Below, piece by piece: positions 8,569-15,665 of a stretch of DNA of 18,601 nt. The notes under the pieces were generated by a model that was not told the DNA's origin, searched no databases, and saw nothing but the letters and a program-made list of their open reading frames with translations. The DNA is taken from contig JAUVTO010000015.1 in assembly GCA_030601485.1 (NCBI GenBank), positions 1-18,601 of the forward strand. The letters run 5' to 3'. Positions within the stretch are counted from its first letter, which is position 1. Every line of letters starts with the position of its first letter. The stretch comes from Desulfobacterales bacterium. GTDB taxonomy: Bacteria > Desulfobacterota > Desulfobacteria > Desulfobacterales > UBA11574. The translations under genes and the position numbers were made by a program.

Positions 8569-9261
8569 ATGGCAATCATACCGATCATAGAAAAAGATGA
8601 TTTAGCCAGGCTCTTGGGGGGTGACGAATTCGGCAACATTTCCCGTTCGACCTGCTTAAAAATAGAAAAACTGGAAACGGTATTTGAAAAACTTGTCGAA
8701 CCTTCTTTGTATCACCAAAACACAAGGATCGATTCGGTGGAAAAAGGAACCGTTCATCTTGAAGAAGGACCGGAATTTAAAAGCCCGAAACTTTCAAAAA
8801 TGTTAAAGGACTGTGACGATATTATATGTTATATCGCAACGTTAGGTGATGGTGTCGATGGCGAAATCAAGCGGCTCATGGACAAAAAGCACATGGCAGA
8901 AGCGTACATCTTAGACGCCATGGCGTCTGTGGCTGCCGATAATATGGTGGCAACGTTTCATCGGCGTATGAAGGATGAATATAAAAACCAGGGCAAACAG
9001 GTGACCCTATGTTTCAGTCCGGGGTATTGTGACTGGCCTATTACGGAACAGAAAAAACTTTTTAAATTATTAGACTCACAGGATGTTGATGTTGAACTGA
9101 ACGATTCATGCCTTATGACTCCCCGCAAGTCTATTTCGGGTGTATTTGGAATACAGTCTGATTATGAAAACGGCAAGACACCTTACAATCCTTGCTGGGA
9201 CTGCAACAAGACGGATTGTCCGGCAAGAAGGGCTCCTGAGAGAGAAAAGGAAAAAACATGA
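8569..9261 (+). CDS. Vitamin B12-dependent methionine synthase activation-domain protein (corrinoid reactivation)
   Basis: 230 residues from the ATG at 8569; a TTG in the same frame at 8545 is possible but less likely. The core resembles the SAM-binding activation domain of MetH: FSPGYCDWPITE (149-160, the counterpart of the MetH RxxPGY loop), then SCLMTPRKSISGVFGI (180-195). The rest of MetH (homocysteine, folate and cobalamin domains) is absent. In MetH this domain donates a SAM methyl to cob(II)alamin after oxidation. Here it probably does the same for the separate corrinoid proteins of this cluster. A Cys-rich tail (C209, C212, C217, CxxC-x4-C) may bind a metal or take part in electron transfer. 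The stop overlaps the next start (ATGA). Confidence 0.85.
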   Translation: MAIIPIIEKDDLARLLGGDEFGNISRSTCLKIEKLETVFEKLVEPSLYHQNTRIDSVEKGTVHLEEGPEFKSPKLSKMLKDCDDIICYIATLGDGVDGEIKRLMDKKHMAEAYILDAMASVAADNMVATFHRRMKDEYKNQGKQVTLCFSPGYCDWPITEQKKLFKLLDSQDVDVELNDSCLMTPRKSISGVFGIQSDYENGKTPYNPCWDCNKTDCPARRAPEREKEKT

Positions 9262-10718
9262 AGATCCGAAGAGGACTCGATGGAGGCCGTTATAAGCCGT
9301 TAAACGACAAGGACGTGGAAAAAATACATCAAACAAGCCTTAAGATCTTTTCGGAAGTGGGCGTACAGGTAAATTTCCCGGAAGCGCTGGAGCTTTTTAA
9401 AAAAGCAGGCGCCACCATCAATGAGTCAACCAAAATAGCCAAATTCAATCCAAAGCTGGTTATGGAACTGATCAAACCGGCCCCTTCTGTTGTTCGTCTT
9501 TGCGGCAGAGATGACAGCGGCCAACTGGACTGCGAAATCGGCGGCAATAAGGTTTATATGGGAACAGGAGGTACCGCCCTTAATGTTCAAGATCCCGGGG
9601 AAAGAACCGCACGACGGTCCAAATTAGAAGACATCAAGAACATGGCACGGCTGGTGGATGCTCTGGACAATGTACATTTTTATATGCTCAATGTGTATCC
9701 CAATGAGCTGCCGGTTGAAACGGTGGATGTGAACCGGTTCGGTGCTGCGCTCAATAATACCCGCAAGCATATAATGGGCGGGGTTTATACCCTGGAAGGG
9801 GTTAGAAATGTGATTAAAATGGCGGAAATCATCGCAGGTTCTCCGGAAAAACTCCGACAGCGTCCGTTTATCTCCATGGTAACCTGTAATATCAGCCCGT
9901 TTATGCTTGATGAAAGCTATGGTCAGTTAGCCATAGAGGTTGCAAGGCAGGGTATACCCGTGGTTGTACCGGTAGAGCCCCTTTGCGGTGCGACTGCGCC
10001 CATTACACTGGCCGGAAATCTGGTTGTGCAAAACGTGGACACCCTTATCGGGGTTATGCTCACCCAATTGGTTAATCCGGGCACTCCGGTCTTATACGGA
10101 TGTATATCTTCGATTACCGATCTTCGCGACATGAAATACCTGTCAGGAGCCATTGAAATGGGTCTGATGAATGCTGCTTCAGCTCAGATGGCAAATTTCT
10201 ATAATCTCCCATTATATTCCACAGCCGGCATGTCTGATGCCAAAGTCAACGATTCACAGTCCGGTTATGAATCGGCATTGACCGGTTTGATGGTGGCTCT
10301 GGCCGGCGGTAACTTTATTCATGATGCCGCGGGGTTCCTGGAATTTTGCATGACGGCTTCATATGATAAGCTTGTAATAGATAACGAAATTATCGGTATG
10401 ATAATGCGTGCTGTTGAAGGAATCACGGTTGATGAAGAAACCCTGGCATTCGAAGTTTTAAAAAAAGCCGGGCCGGGGGGTCATTTTGTTTCAAACCGCC
10501 ACACTCGAAAATTCATGCGCACCGAGCAGTACCAGCCCCAACTCAGCGACAGGAATGACAGGGAAATTTGGGAAAAAGAAGGGTCAAAATCACTCCGGGT
10601 TCGTGCTTCAGAAAAAGTCAGGGAGATTTTGGAACGACCTGAAACACCTCTCCTTTCTTCTGCTATGCTTGATATAATCCGCAAAAAAATTCCCGGGCTC
10701 CAATCCGGTATAATGTAA
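9258..10718 (+). CDS. MttB-family (non-pyrrolysine) trimethylamine/betaine:corrinoid methyltransferase 1
   Basis: 486 residues, usual length for the MttB superfamily (COG5598). The frame has no internal amber codon and ends in TAA, so it belongs to the non-pyrrolysine branch, whose studied members demethylate glycine betaine (MtgB), proline betaine (MtpB), carnitine (MtcB) or gamma-butyrobetaine (MtyB). Visible family blocks are MGTGGTALNV, ALNNTRKHIMGGVY, PFISMVTCNISPFMLDES, GTPVLYGCISSITD, and YSTAGMSDAK (320-329) near the barrel's active-site end. It should transfer one methyl from a quaternary amine to Co(I) on a corrinoid protein. The start overlaps the activator stop by 4 bases, and the MtgA-like gene follows after 14 bases. 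The substrate cannot be read from sequence. Confidence 0.9.
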   Translation: MKIRRGLDGGRYKPLNDKDVEKIHQTSLKIFSEVGVQVNFPEALELFKKAGATINESTKIAKFNPKLVMELIKPAPSVVRLCGRDDSGQLDCEIGGNKVYMGTGGTALNVQDPGERTARRSKLEDIKNMARLVDALDNVHFYMLNVYPNELPVETVDVNRFGAALNNTRKHIMGGVYTLEGVRNVIKMAEIIAGSPEKLRQRPFISMVTCNISPFMLDESYGQLAIEVARQGIPVVVPVEPLCGATAPITLAGNLVVQNVDTLIGVMLTQLVNPGTPVLYGCISSITDLRDMKYLSGAIEMGLMNAASAQMANFYNLPLYSTAGMSDAKVNDSQSGYESALTGLMVALAGGNFIHDAAGFLEFCMTASYDKLVIDNEIIGMIMRAVEGITVDEETLAFEVLKKAGPGGHFVSNRHTRKFMRTEQYQPQLSDRNDREIWEKEGSKSLRVRASEKVREILERPETPLLSSAMLDIIRKKIPGLQSGIM

Positions 10719-10732
10719 AGAAGGATCCATAT

Positions 10733-11527
10733 ATGATCATCATCGGGGAAAAAATTAACGCAACCCTTTCTTCTGTCAAATCCATCATGTTGAATCGGGA
10801 GACAGAAAACCTTATCGATCTGGCAAAAAAACAGGCGGAATCCGGTGCTAACTTTATTGATGTAAATGTGGGTACCGGTGTGGGATCTCTTGAAGATGAA
10901 ATTGAATCTATTCAATGGGCGGTTGAGAGTATTCAAAAAGAAGTCAAAACACCGATTTGCATTGACAGTGCGGATCCAAAGGTGATGGAAATCGGGCTTA
11001 AAATTTTGGGCAACAAAACTTCCATGATCAATTCCGTCAAGGCTGAAAAGTATAACCTGGCGGCGGTAGTGCCCCTTGCCGCCGAACATGATTCTTGTCT
11101 AATTGCACTGGCAATGGATGAAAGCGGTATTCCAAAAACGGTGGAAGGAAGGCTCCGGTGCTGCGAAACAATTCTCAGCGCCTGTGAAAAATATGGTGTT
11201 TCCATTCAAAATATTTATATCGATCCTTTGGTCATGCCGATCAGTACGGATATAAATTCGGGAATGGTTACTCTAAAAACGTTATCAGCGATTAAGGAAC
11301 AATTTCCCGGTGCCAAGACCGTGACAGGACTTTCAAATGTATCTTACGGCTTACCCAAACGGCGCAGACTTAATGTTGCCTTCCTGCATATGTGTATCTT
11401 TGCGGGGCTGGATGCGGCCATCGTCGATCCTTTGGATAAAACGTTAATGGACGCGGTAAAAACAGGGGAAGTATTGGCCGGGAAAGATCGGCATTGCCGC
11501 CGGTACATGCGGAGCTTTCGAAAGTAA
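10733..11527 (+). CDS. MtgA-like methylcorrinoid:tetrahydrofolate methyltransferase 1
   Basis: 264 residues forming a pterin-binding TIM barrel (PF00809 family), as in the MtgA/MtvA and AcsE folate methyltransferases. Visible blocks are GEKIN (5-9), IDVNVGT (42-48), ICIDSADP (76-82), INSVKAE (99-105), IDPLVMPIS (163-171) and GLSNVSYGLPKR (199-210). Such proteins take the methyl from methyl-Co(III) corrinoid protein to tetrahydrofolate, giving methyl-THF for the Wood-Ljungdahl pathway. It lies 14 bases after MttB-like 1 with an AAGGA before the ATG, so the two are surely co-transcribed. A paralogue with the same blocks lies at 17342. Dihydropteroate synthase is ruled out by the GLSNVS(Y/F)GLP block and context. 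Confidence 0.88.
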   Translation: MIIIGEKINATLSSVKSIMLNRETENLIDLAKKQAESGANFIDVNVGTGVGSLEDEIESIQWAVESIQKEVKTPICIDSADPKVMEIGLKILGNKTSMINSVKAEKYNLAAVVPLAAEHDSCLIALAMDESGIPKTVEGRLRCCETILSACEKYGVSIQNIYIDPLVMPISTDINSGMVTLKTLSAIKEQFPGAKTVTGLSNVSYGLPKRRRLNVAFLHMCIFAGLDAAIVDPLDKTLMDAVKTGEVLAGKDRHCRRYMRSFRK

Positions 11528-11535
11528 AGAATCTA

Positions 11536-11567
11536 CACTTTTTCTAATACGCAGCTTAGAAAAAGTG
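11536..11567. repeat. Perfect 12-bp inverted repeat after the first MtgA-like gene
   Basis: CACTTTTTCTAA (11536-11547) and TTAGAAAAAGTG (11556-11567) are exact complements with an 8-base loop, starting 9 bases after the MtgA-like stop. A CCCC-TTT-GGGG mini-hairpin follows at 11569-11579. The stem is AT-rich with no T-tract after it, so a terminator or mRNA 3'-end stabiliser is possible but unproven. Confidence 0.6.
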
Positions 11568-11602
11568 GCCCCTTTGGGGTAGTTATGAAAGCAACAATAA
11601 CT

Positions 11603-11741
11603 TAAGTTTAAAGTGCCTAAAGTGATCTAAAGTGCCTAAAGTTAAGGTATTCTATCAATTTAAATATTAAATGTATTGCGCCGAAGGCGCTTCCCTTAAC
11701 TTTAGCTCACTTTAGTTCACTTCAAACTTTAGCTCACTTTT
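11603..11741 (+). repeat. Oriented inverted-repeat element, copy B
   Basis: Left arm about 11603-11647 (TTTAAAGTGCCTAAAGTGAT and onward, ending AAAGTTAAGG) and right arm about 11694-11741 (CCTTAACTTTAGCTCACTTT and onward) are complementary. The AT-rich centre contains ATCAATTT, then a perfect 5-bp hairpin GCGCC-GAA-GGCGC (11678-11690). Same architecture and polarity as copy C and the reverse of copy A. It fills most of the 292-base gap between the first MtgA-like gene and MttB-like 2. Confidence 0.82.
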
Positions 11742-11819
11742 AACCAGTGAAGATCAAAGCTTGTACAACAGACAAAATGTTGTCGCTATTGCTTTAATAA
11801 GCGTCTATAGGAGGATATA

Positions 11820-13355
11820 GTGGTTGAATCATTTAGACAAGGTGTATTGGTCAAGCCTTACGAACGGTTGAATCAGGATCAGGTGAAATGGCTTGATCAA
11901 GCGTCACTGGACATACTGTCCGATCCGGGAATCTGGTGCTATAACGAGCGGGCGGCCAAGCTTTTCAAGAGCCATGGCGCCAAAGTCCGGGAAGAAAGCG
12001 ATTCGAACGCGAAATGCTGGCGGGTAAGTTTTCCGGGCGGTCTTATCAAAGAAGCCATTGCAAAAGCACCTTCCCGGCTTGTTTTAGGGGCAAGAAAACC
12101 GGAAAATCGTCTGTTTATCGATGCTGAAATTCCACGTGCTTATTTTGGATCAGGATCTGAAGCAAATATCTGGCTCGATGCCAAGATGGAGAATTTTGTC
12201 AGTGAAAAAAACAGCTCTGTCAAAGTAAAAGTGCCCCGATACACAGAGCGTCGTGGCAGCACCGCCTTGTTAAGTCGTGCTGCAAAACTCTGCGAAAAAT
12301 TGGAGCATCTCGATTTTTTCATCCGGCCATTGAACATACAGGATCCCGAGATCACATCAGATAACCATGATGTGAACAAATTCTTTGCCAGTCTCAATAA
12401 TATCACCAAACATGTCCAGGCCGGCTTGACCAGCCTTGCGCGTTTCGACGATGTTGTAACCATGGCGGAGATCATTGCAGGAGGTAAAAAGGCGTTAAGA
12501 GACAATCCAATCATTTCTTTTATTGCCTGCGTAGTTAAAAGCCCGCTTCAAATCGTGGATGACACGTCGGAAAAAATATTTGCTATTGTTGAAGCAGGTC
12601 TCCCCCTGGTTATTTCTTCTTCGCCGCAGGGAGGATCATCGGCGCCCATCCAGGAAGCAGGCATGGTTGCACAGATTAATGCCGAAATTTTAGCCGGCAT
12701 TACGCTGACGCAACTGATAAGAGAAGGGGCTCCGGTCCTTTATGGCAGCGTTCCTGTGAGGGCACGTCTTGATGATCTTCATGACCTTTACGGCTGCCCG
12801 GAATTTAATCAGTATAATATCGACTGCGTTCAATTAGCTCGCTACTATAAGATACCGTGCTATTCAAGTGCCGGTGTGGGCGATGCCAAAGTTCCGGGAA
12901 TGCAGGCGATGTTTGAGAAACTCTTTACCCATCTTTACATGGCAATGAGCGGTGCGCACTATATTCATTATGCGTTCGGACTTTTGGATCGAACCAATTG
13001 TTTTTGCCCGCTTCAGGCTGTTCTCGATAATGAACAGATTGGAAAAATCAAGCATTGCCTTAGGGAGCCCAAAATCAATCCAACAGAGATTGATGACACG
13101 CTCAATATGGTAAAAAAGGTCATGGCCTCAAGCCATCGACTCTTTGCCCGTCATGCTCGTAAGGCCATGCACAGCGGGGATGTATCCAACCCATATCAGT
13201 TTGAAACCAAGGATATGGAAGACAAGGTTATCGAAAATGCACTTGAGCATATGGCTATACTGGAAACCGAACCGGCACCTCATCTGGACTCAGATGTGGT
13301 GGAGCGCATATATAATAAGGTTCCGGGCCTTTTGCCGGGCCTAAAAACAACATAA
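11820..13355 (+). CDS. MttB-family (non-pyrrolysine) methyltransferase 2, divergent
   Basis: 511 residues with a GTG start, supported by a perfect AGGAGG at 11809-11814. Clearly a MttB homologue: FFASLNNITKHVQAGL, PIISFIACVVKSPLQ, GAPVLYGSVPVR, and YSSAGVGDAK (about 347-356) align with the same blocks of MttB-like 1, but overall similarity looks low, so it is not a recent duplicate. Relative to copy 1 it has about 17 extra residues around 125-150 (a basic VKVKVPRYTERRGS region) and a Cys-containing NCFCPL segment where copy 1 has FCMTASY. These lie in regions expected to shape substrate access, so a different methylated substrate is likely. No in-frame amber codon. It is bracketed by repeat copies B and C. 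Confidence 0.88.
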   Translation: MVESFRQGVLVKPYERLNQDQVKWLDQASLDILSDPGIWCYNERAAKLFKSHGAKVREESDSNAKCWRVSFPGGLIKEAIAKAPSRLVLGARKPENRLFIDAEIPRAYFGSGSEANIWLDAKMENFVSEKNSSVKVKVPRYTERRGSTALLSRAAKLCEKLEHLDFFIRPLNIQDPEITSDNHDVNKFFASLNNITKHVQAGLTSLARFDDVVTMAEIIAGGKKALRDNPIISFIACVVKSPLQIVDDTSEKIFAIVEAGLPLVISSSPQGGSSAPIQEAGMVAQINAEILAGITLTQLIREGAPVLYGSVPVRARLDDLHDLYGCPEFNQYNIDCVQLARYYKIPCYSSAGVGDAKVPGMQAMFEKLFTHLYMAMSGAHYIHYAFGLLDRTNCFCPLQAVLDNEQIGKIKHCLREPKINPTEIDDTLNMVKKVMASSHRLFARHARKAMHSGDVSNPYQFETKDMEDKVIENALEHMAILETEPAPHLDSDVVERIYNKVPGLLPGLKTT

Positions 13356-13434
13356 TCAGTCAAGTACTAAGGAGTTCAAAACGCAGACAACATTTTTTTG
13401 ATGATATGCTGCCCTTGATATTAAAACAGAAAAT

Positions 13435-13560
13435 GTTACAAGTGAGCTAAAGTGAACTAAAGTTAAGGAATTTCTTGGGCAATTTTATTTTAATGACAGC
13501 GCGCTAGCGCTACCTCAACTTTAGGCACTTTAGATCACTTCAAACTTTAGACACTTGTGA
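13435..13560 (+). repeat. Oriented inverted-repeat element, copy C
   Basis: Left arm about 13435-13470 (GTTACAAGTGAGCTAAAGTG and onward) and right arm about 13513-13560 (CTCAACTTTAGGCACTTTAG and onward, ending ACACTTGTGA) pair imperfectly. The outer ends match best (TTACAAGTG with CACTTGTGA). The centre has GGCAATTTTA, then a 5-bp hairpin AGCGC-GCTA-GCGCT (13498-13511). It occupies most of the 285-base gap between MttB-like 2 and the corrinoid gene, in the same orientation as copy B. Confidence 0.82.
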
Positions 13561-13640
13561 AAAGGCTTCGGTGACATTTCCATTAGCAAGAGTTATGTCG
13601 AATATCTAATTTGCTTATTATTAATTGGGAGGAGTGGGTG

Positions 13641-14330
13641 ATGAATCCAAATGAACTTTTAGAGAAAATCGCATTCAATGTCATTCAGGGAAGAGTGGAA
13701 GCTGAAGACGAAGGCTTTGATCCGGGACTGGAAGGTCGGCGGGGAGTCACTGAGCTGGTGAATGAGGCATTGAATCAAAATATAGATCCAAAAAAGATCT
13801 TGATAGAATCCTTAACAGAATCCATGGAAATAGTGGGGGAGAAATTTGAGCAAAATGAGTATCTGATCCCGGATATGCTGGCTTCTGCCGAATGTGTAGG
13901 TGTGGCCATGGATTTGTTGTCGCCTCATTTGATCAAGGCGGGTGTAAAGAGCAAGGGTAAATTTATCATTGCCACTGTGAAGGGTGACCTTCACGATATC
14001 GGGAAAAACATTGTTGCCATCATGTTAAAAGGTGCAGGCTACGAAATCATCGATCTAAAATCTGATGTGAGCACGGATCGCATCGTGGATGCGCTTAAAG
14101 AGAATGAGGCTCCGTTTTTAGGGCTTTCGGCGCTTTTAACTACAACCATGCGGAATATGGAAAACGTGATCCGGGAACTGGAAAAACAAGGACTTCGAAA
14201 TAAGGTTAAGGTTCTTATTGGCGGCGCCCCAACCTCCAAGGAATTTGCGGCACAAATCGGAGCAGATGCTTATTGCAAAGATGCGTTTCAGGCCCTTGAG
14301 ATTATGAAAAAAATAGCAAGTTCGCCATGA
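13641..14330 (+). CDS. Corrinoid (cobalamin-binding) methyl-carrier protein 1, MttC/MtgC type
   Basis: 229 residues from the ATG at 13641, which has GGGAGGAG 8 bases upstream; the longer frame from a TTG at 13611 is not favoured because the RBS would lie inside it. The N-terminal four-helix cap domain (about 1-95) includes ESMEIVGEKFEQNEYLIPDMLASAE. The Rossmann-like B12 domain (about 105-229) has GDLHDIGKNIV with D116-x-H118-xx-G121; H118 is the expected lower cobalt ligand (base-off/His-on). Later SALLTTTM and IGGAP line the nucleotide-tail pocket. It should carry the methyl between the MttB and MtgA homologues. A second corrinoid gene starts at 18483, so partner choice is open. Confidence 0.93.
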   Translation: MNPNELLEKIAFNVIQGRVEAEDEGFDPGLEGRRGVTELVNEALNQNIDPKKILIESLTESMEIVGEKFEQNEYLIPDMLASAECVGVAMDLLSPHLIKAGVKSKGKFIIATVKGDLHDIGKNIVAIMLKGAGYEIIDLKSDVSTDRIVDALKENEAPFLGLSALLTTTMRNMENVIRELEKQGLRNKVKVLIGGAPTSKEFAAQIGADAYCKDAFQALEIMKKIASSP

Positions 14331-14369
14331 TATATTGTTTTAGCCGGCAAATCCGGGATAGGAGAAATC

Positions 14370-15638
14370 ATGGGAGAAAATGGAGAGAAGAAGGCGTATA
14401 CACAGGCACACAGCACGGGAGAATACGCAAAAGCAAGCGGGCTGACAGGAAAATATGACAATGTCAGGAGGTTTTGGGAAGATCAGAGTACCGCTATTTT
14501 TATGCGTTCCGCACTGAACAATCTGGTGGAACAGAAGAAAAGACGCCTTGAAAGGATCCGTATTCTTGATCTGGGGTGCGGTAGTGCTGACGGTTACGAC
14601 CTGTTGATGAATGTAACAACCAAAGATCCCGGTCTTTTCGAATATATCACCGCTGCCCTTACACAGGACATGCTTCAAGAATATGTCGGGGTCGATATTA
14701 ACCCTGAGCTTCTTCAACAGGCCGAAGTACATATTGGTCATCTACCAAAAACACGGTTTATTCAAGCAGACCTCTCAAAGGGCCTGACGCCTGAGATAAC
14801 CGAAAATCCTCCTTTTGATATATATTTTACATCCTACGGGACCTTTTCACACTTCCATGATCATCAGTCTGTGAAAATTATCGCCGATATTTGCAAGCAT
14901 GCCCCGGAGCATGCGATTTTTATGGGAGACTGGCTGGGTCGTTATTCCTATGAATGGCAGGACCTGTGGCATCATCCGGTGGACAAAGAATATTTCATGG
15001 ATTATCGTATTTCCTATATTTATCCTGAGGAAGAGCGTGATCAAGTGGATATTTCATCCTTTTCGTTACGACTGATAACAAAAGATGAGATTATGAAAAT
15101 TATTGATCAGGCTTCAAAGGAATCAGGAGTTACGATTAAACCGATCAAGTTTTTTGATCGTTCCATATTCATTGGCCGGCACATGGATACAGGGGATTAC
15201 AATATCAATTGTCCAAAGTTGAGGTATCCGGTGAATTCGCTTTTTGAGGGATATGTTCGTACAGATCTTGAAAGTCTTTTGGTCGACTATGTGCCCCGGC
15301 CGGGATTTGATCATCTTAACAATTTTTTCGAAATGTTTTTCATATGCTGCAACACACTGGTAAAGTATATTATTTCTCTGCTCAGCAATTATGATACAGA
15401 AGAGGAAAAACTAACTGATGTTCCTGAAATTATGCCCTATTATCCCGATCCTCTCAAAGAAGCCATGGAAACCATGCGCAGAGTTGTTGAAGGGGTTGGA
15501 TGGGTCCCCTGGGGCGATGTTCGGGCAAATGTCATAGAAACGCACCTTGGCTATTCCCTTCGCAAGCTCGAAACGGACCTTCAGCCGGGAACAGGTGTAG
15601 GGCACGGACTGGTGGGAATCTTCGAAATTAAAAAGTGA
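14370..15638 (+). CDS. Class I SAM-dependent methyltransferase with uncharacterised C-terminal half
   Basis: 422 residues. The N-terminal 200 or so form a Rossmann methyltransferase: motif I ILDLGCGSADG (65-75), an acidic ribose-binding D109 in YVGVDINPEL, FIQADLS near 130-136, and PFDIYFTSYGTFSHFHD (motif IV region, about 148). The C-terminal half (about 270-422) is not one I recognise; it contains a hydrophobic FFEMFFICCNTLVKYIISLL stretch and a well-formed GVGWVPWGDVRANVIETHLG segment. RBS AGGAG precedes the ATG. It lies between the corrinoid gene (39-base gap) and the amide-ligase-like gene (18-base gap), so they should share a transcript. A SAM methyltransferase is not a usual part of a demethylation operon; its acceptor is unknown. 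Confidence 0.8.
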   Translation: MGENGEKKAYTQAHSTGEYAKASGLTGKYDNVRRFWEDQSTAIFMRSALNNLVEQKKRRLERIRILDLGCGSADGYDLLMNVTTKDPGLFEYITAALTQDMLQEYVGVDINPELLQQAEVHIGHLPKTRFIQADLSKGLTPEITENPPFDIYFTSYGTFSHFHDHQSVKIIADICKHAPEHAIFMGDWLGRYSYEWQDLWHHPVDKEYFMDYRISYIYPEEERDQVDISSFSLRLITKDEIMKIIDQASKESGVTIKPIKFFDRSIFIGRHMDTGDYNINCPKLRYPVNSLFEGYVRTDLESLLVDYVPRPGFDHLNNFFEMFFICCNTLVKYIISLLSNYDTEEEKLTDVPEIMPYYPDPLKEAMETMRRVVEGVGWVPWGDVRANVIETHLGYSLRKLETDLQPGTGVGHGLVGIFEIKK

Positions 15639-15665
15639 TGTTACGTATGGGAGGTTATGATTAAT

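Noticed and set aside
10481..11089. 202-codon antisense frame across the MttB-like 1/MtgA-like 1 junction
   Set aside because: It is the complement of two clear genes, with no RBS or known motifs; length alone is not evidence.
9258..13355. Pyrrolysine-containing MttB (amber read-through)
   Set aside because: Neither MttB frame has an internal TAG, and both end in TAA at family length, so no read-through is needed.
11603..13560. Composite transposon carrying MttB-like 2
   Set aside because: No transposase and no clear target duplications are visible; only the bracketing repeats are supported, so a mobile-element call is not made.
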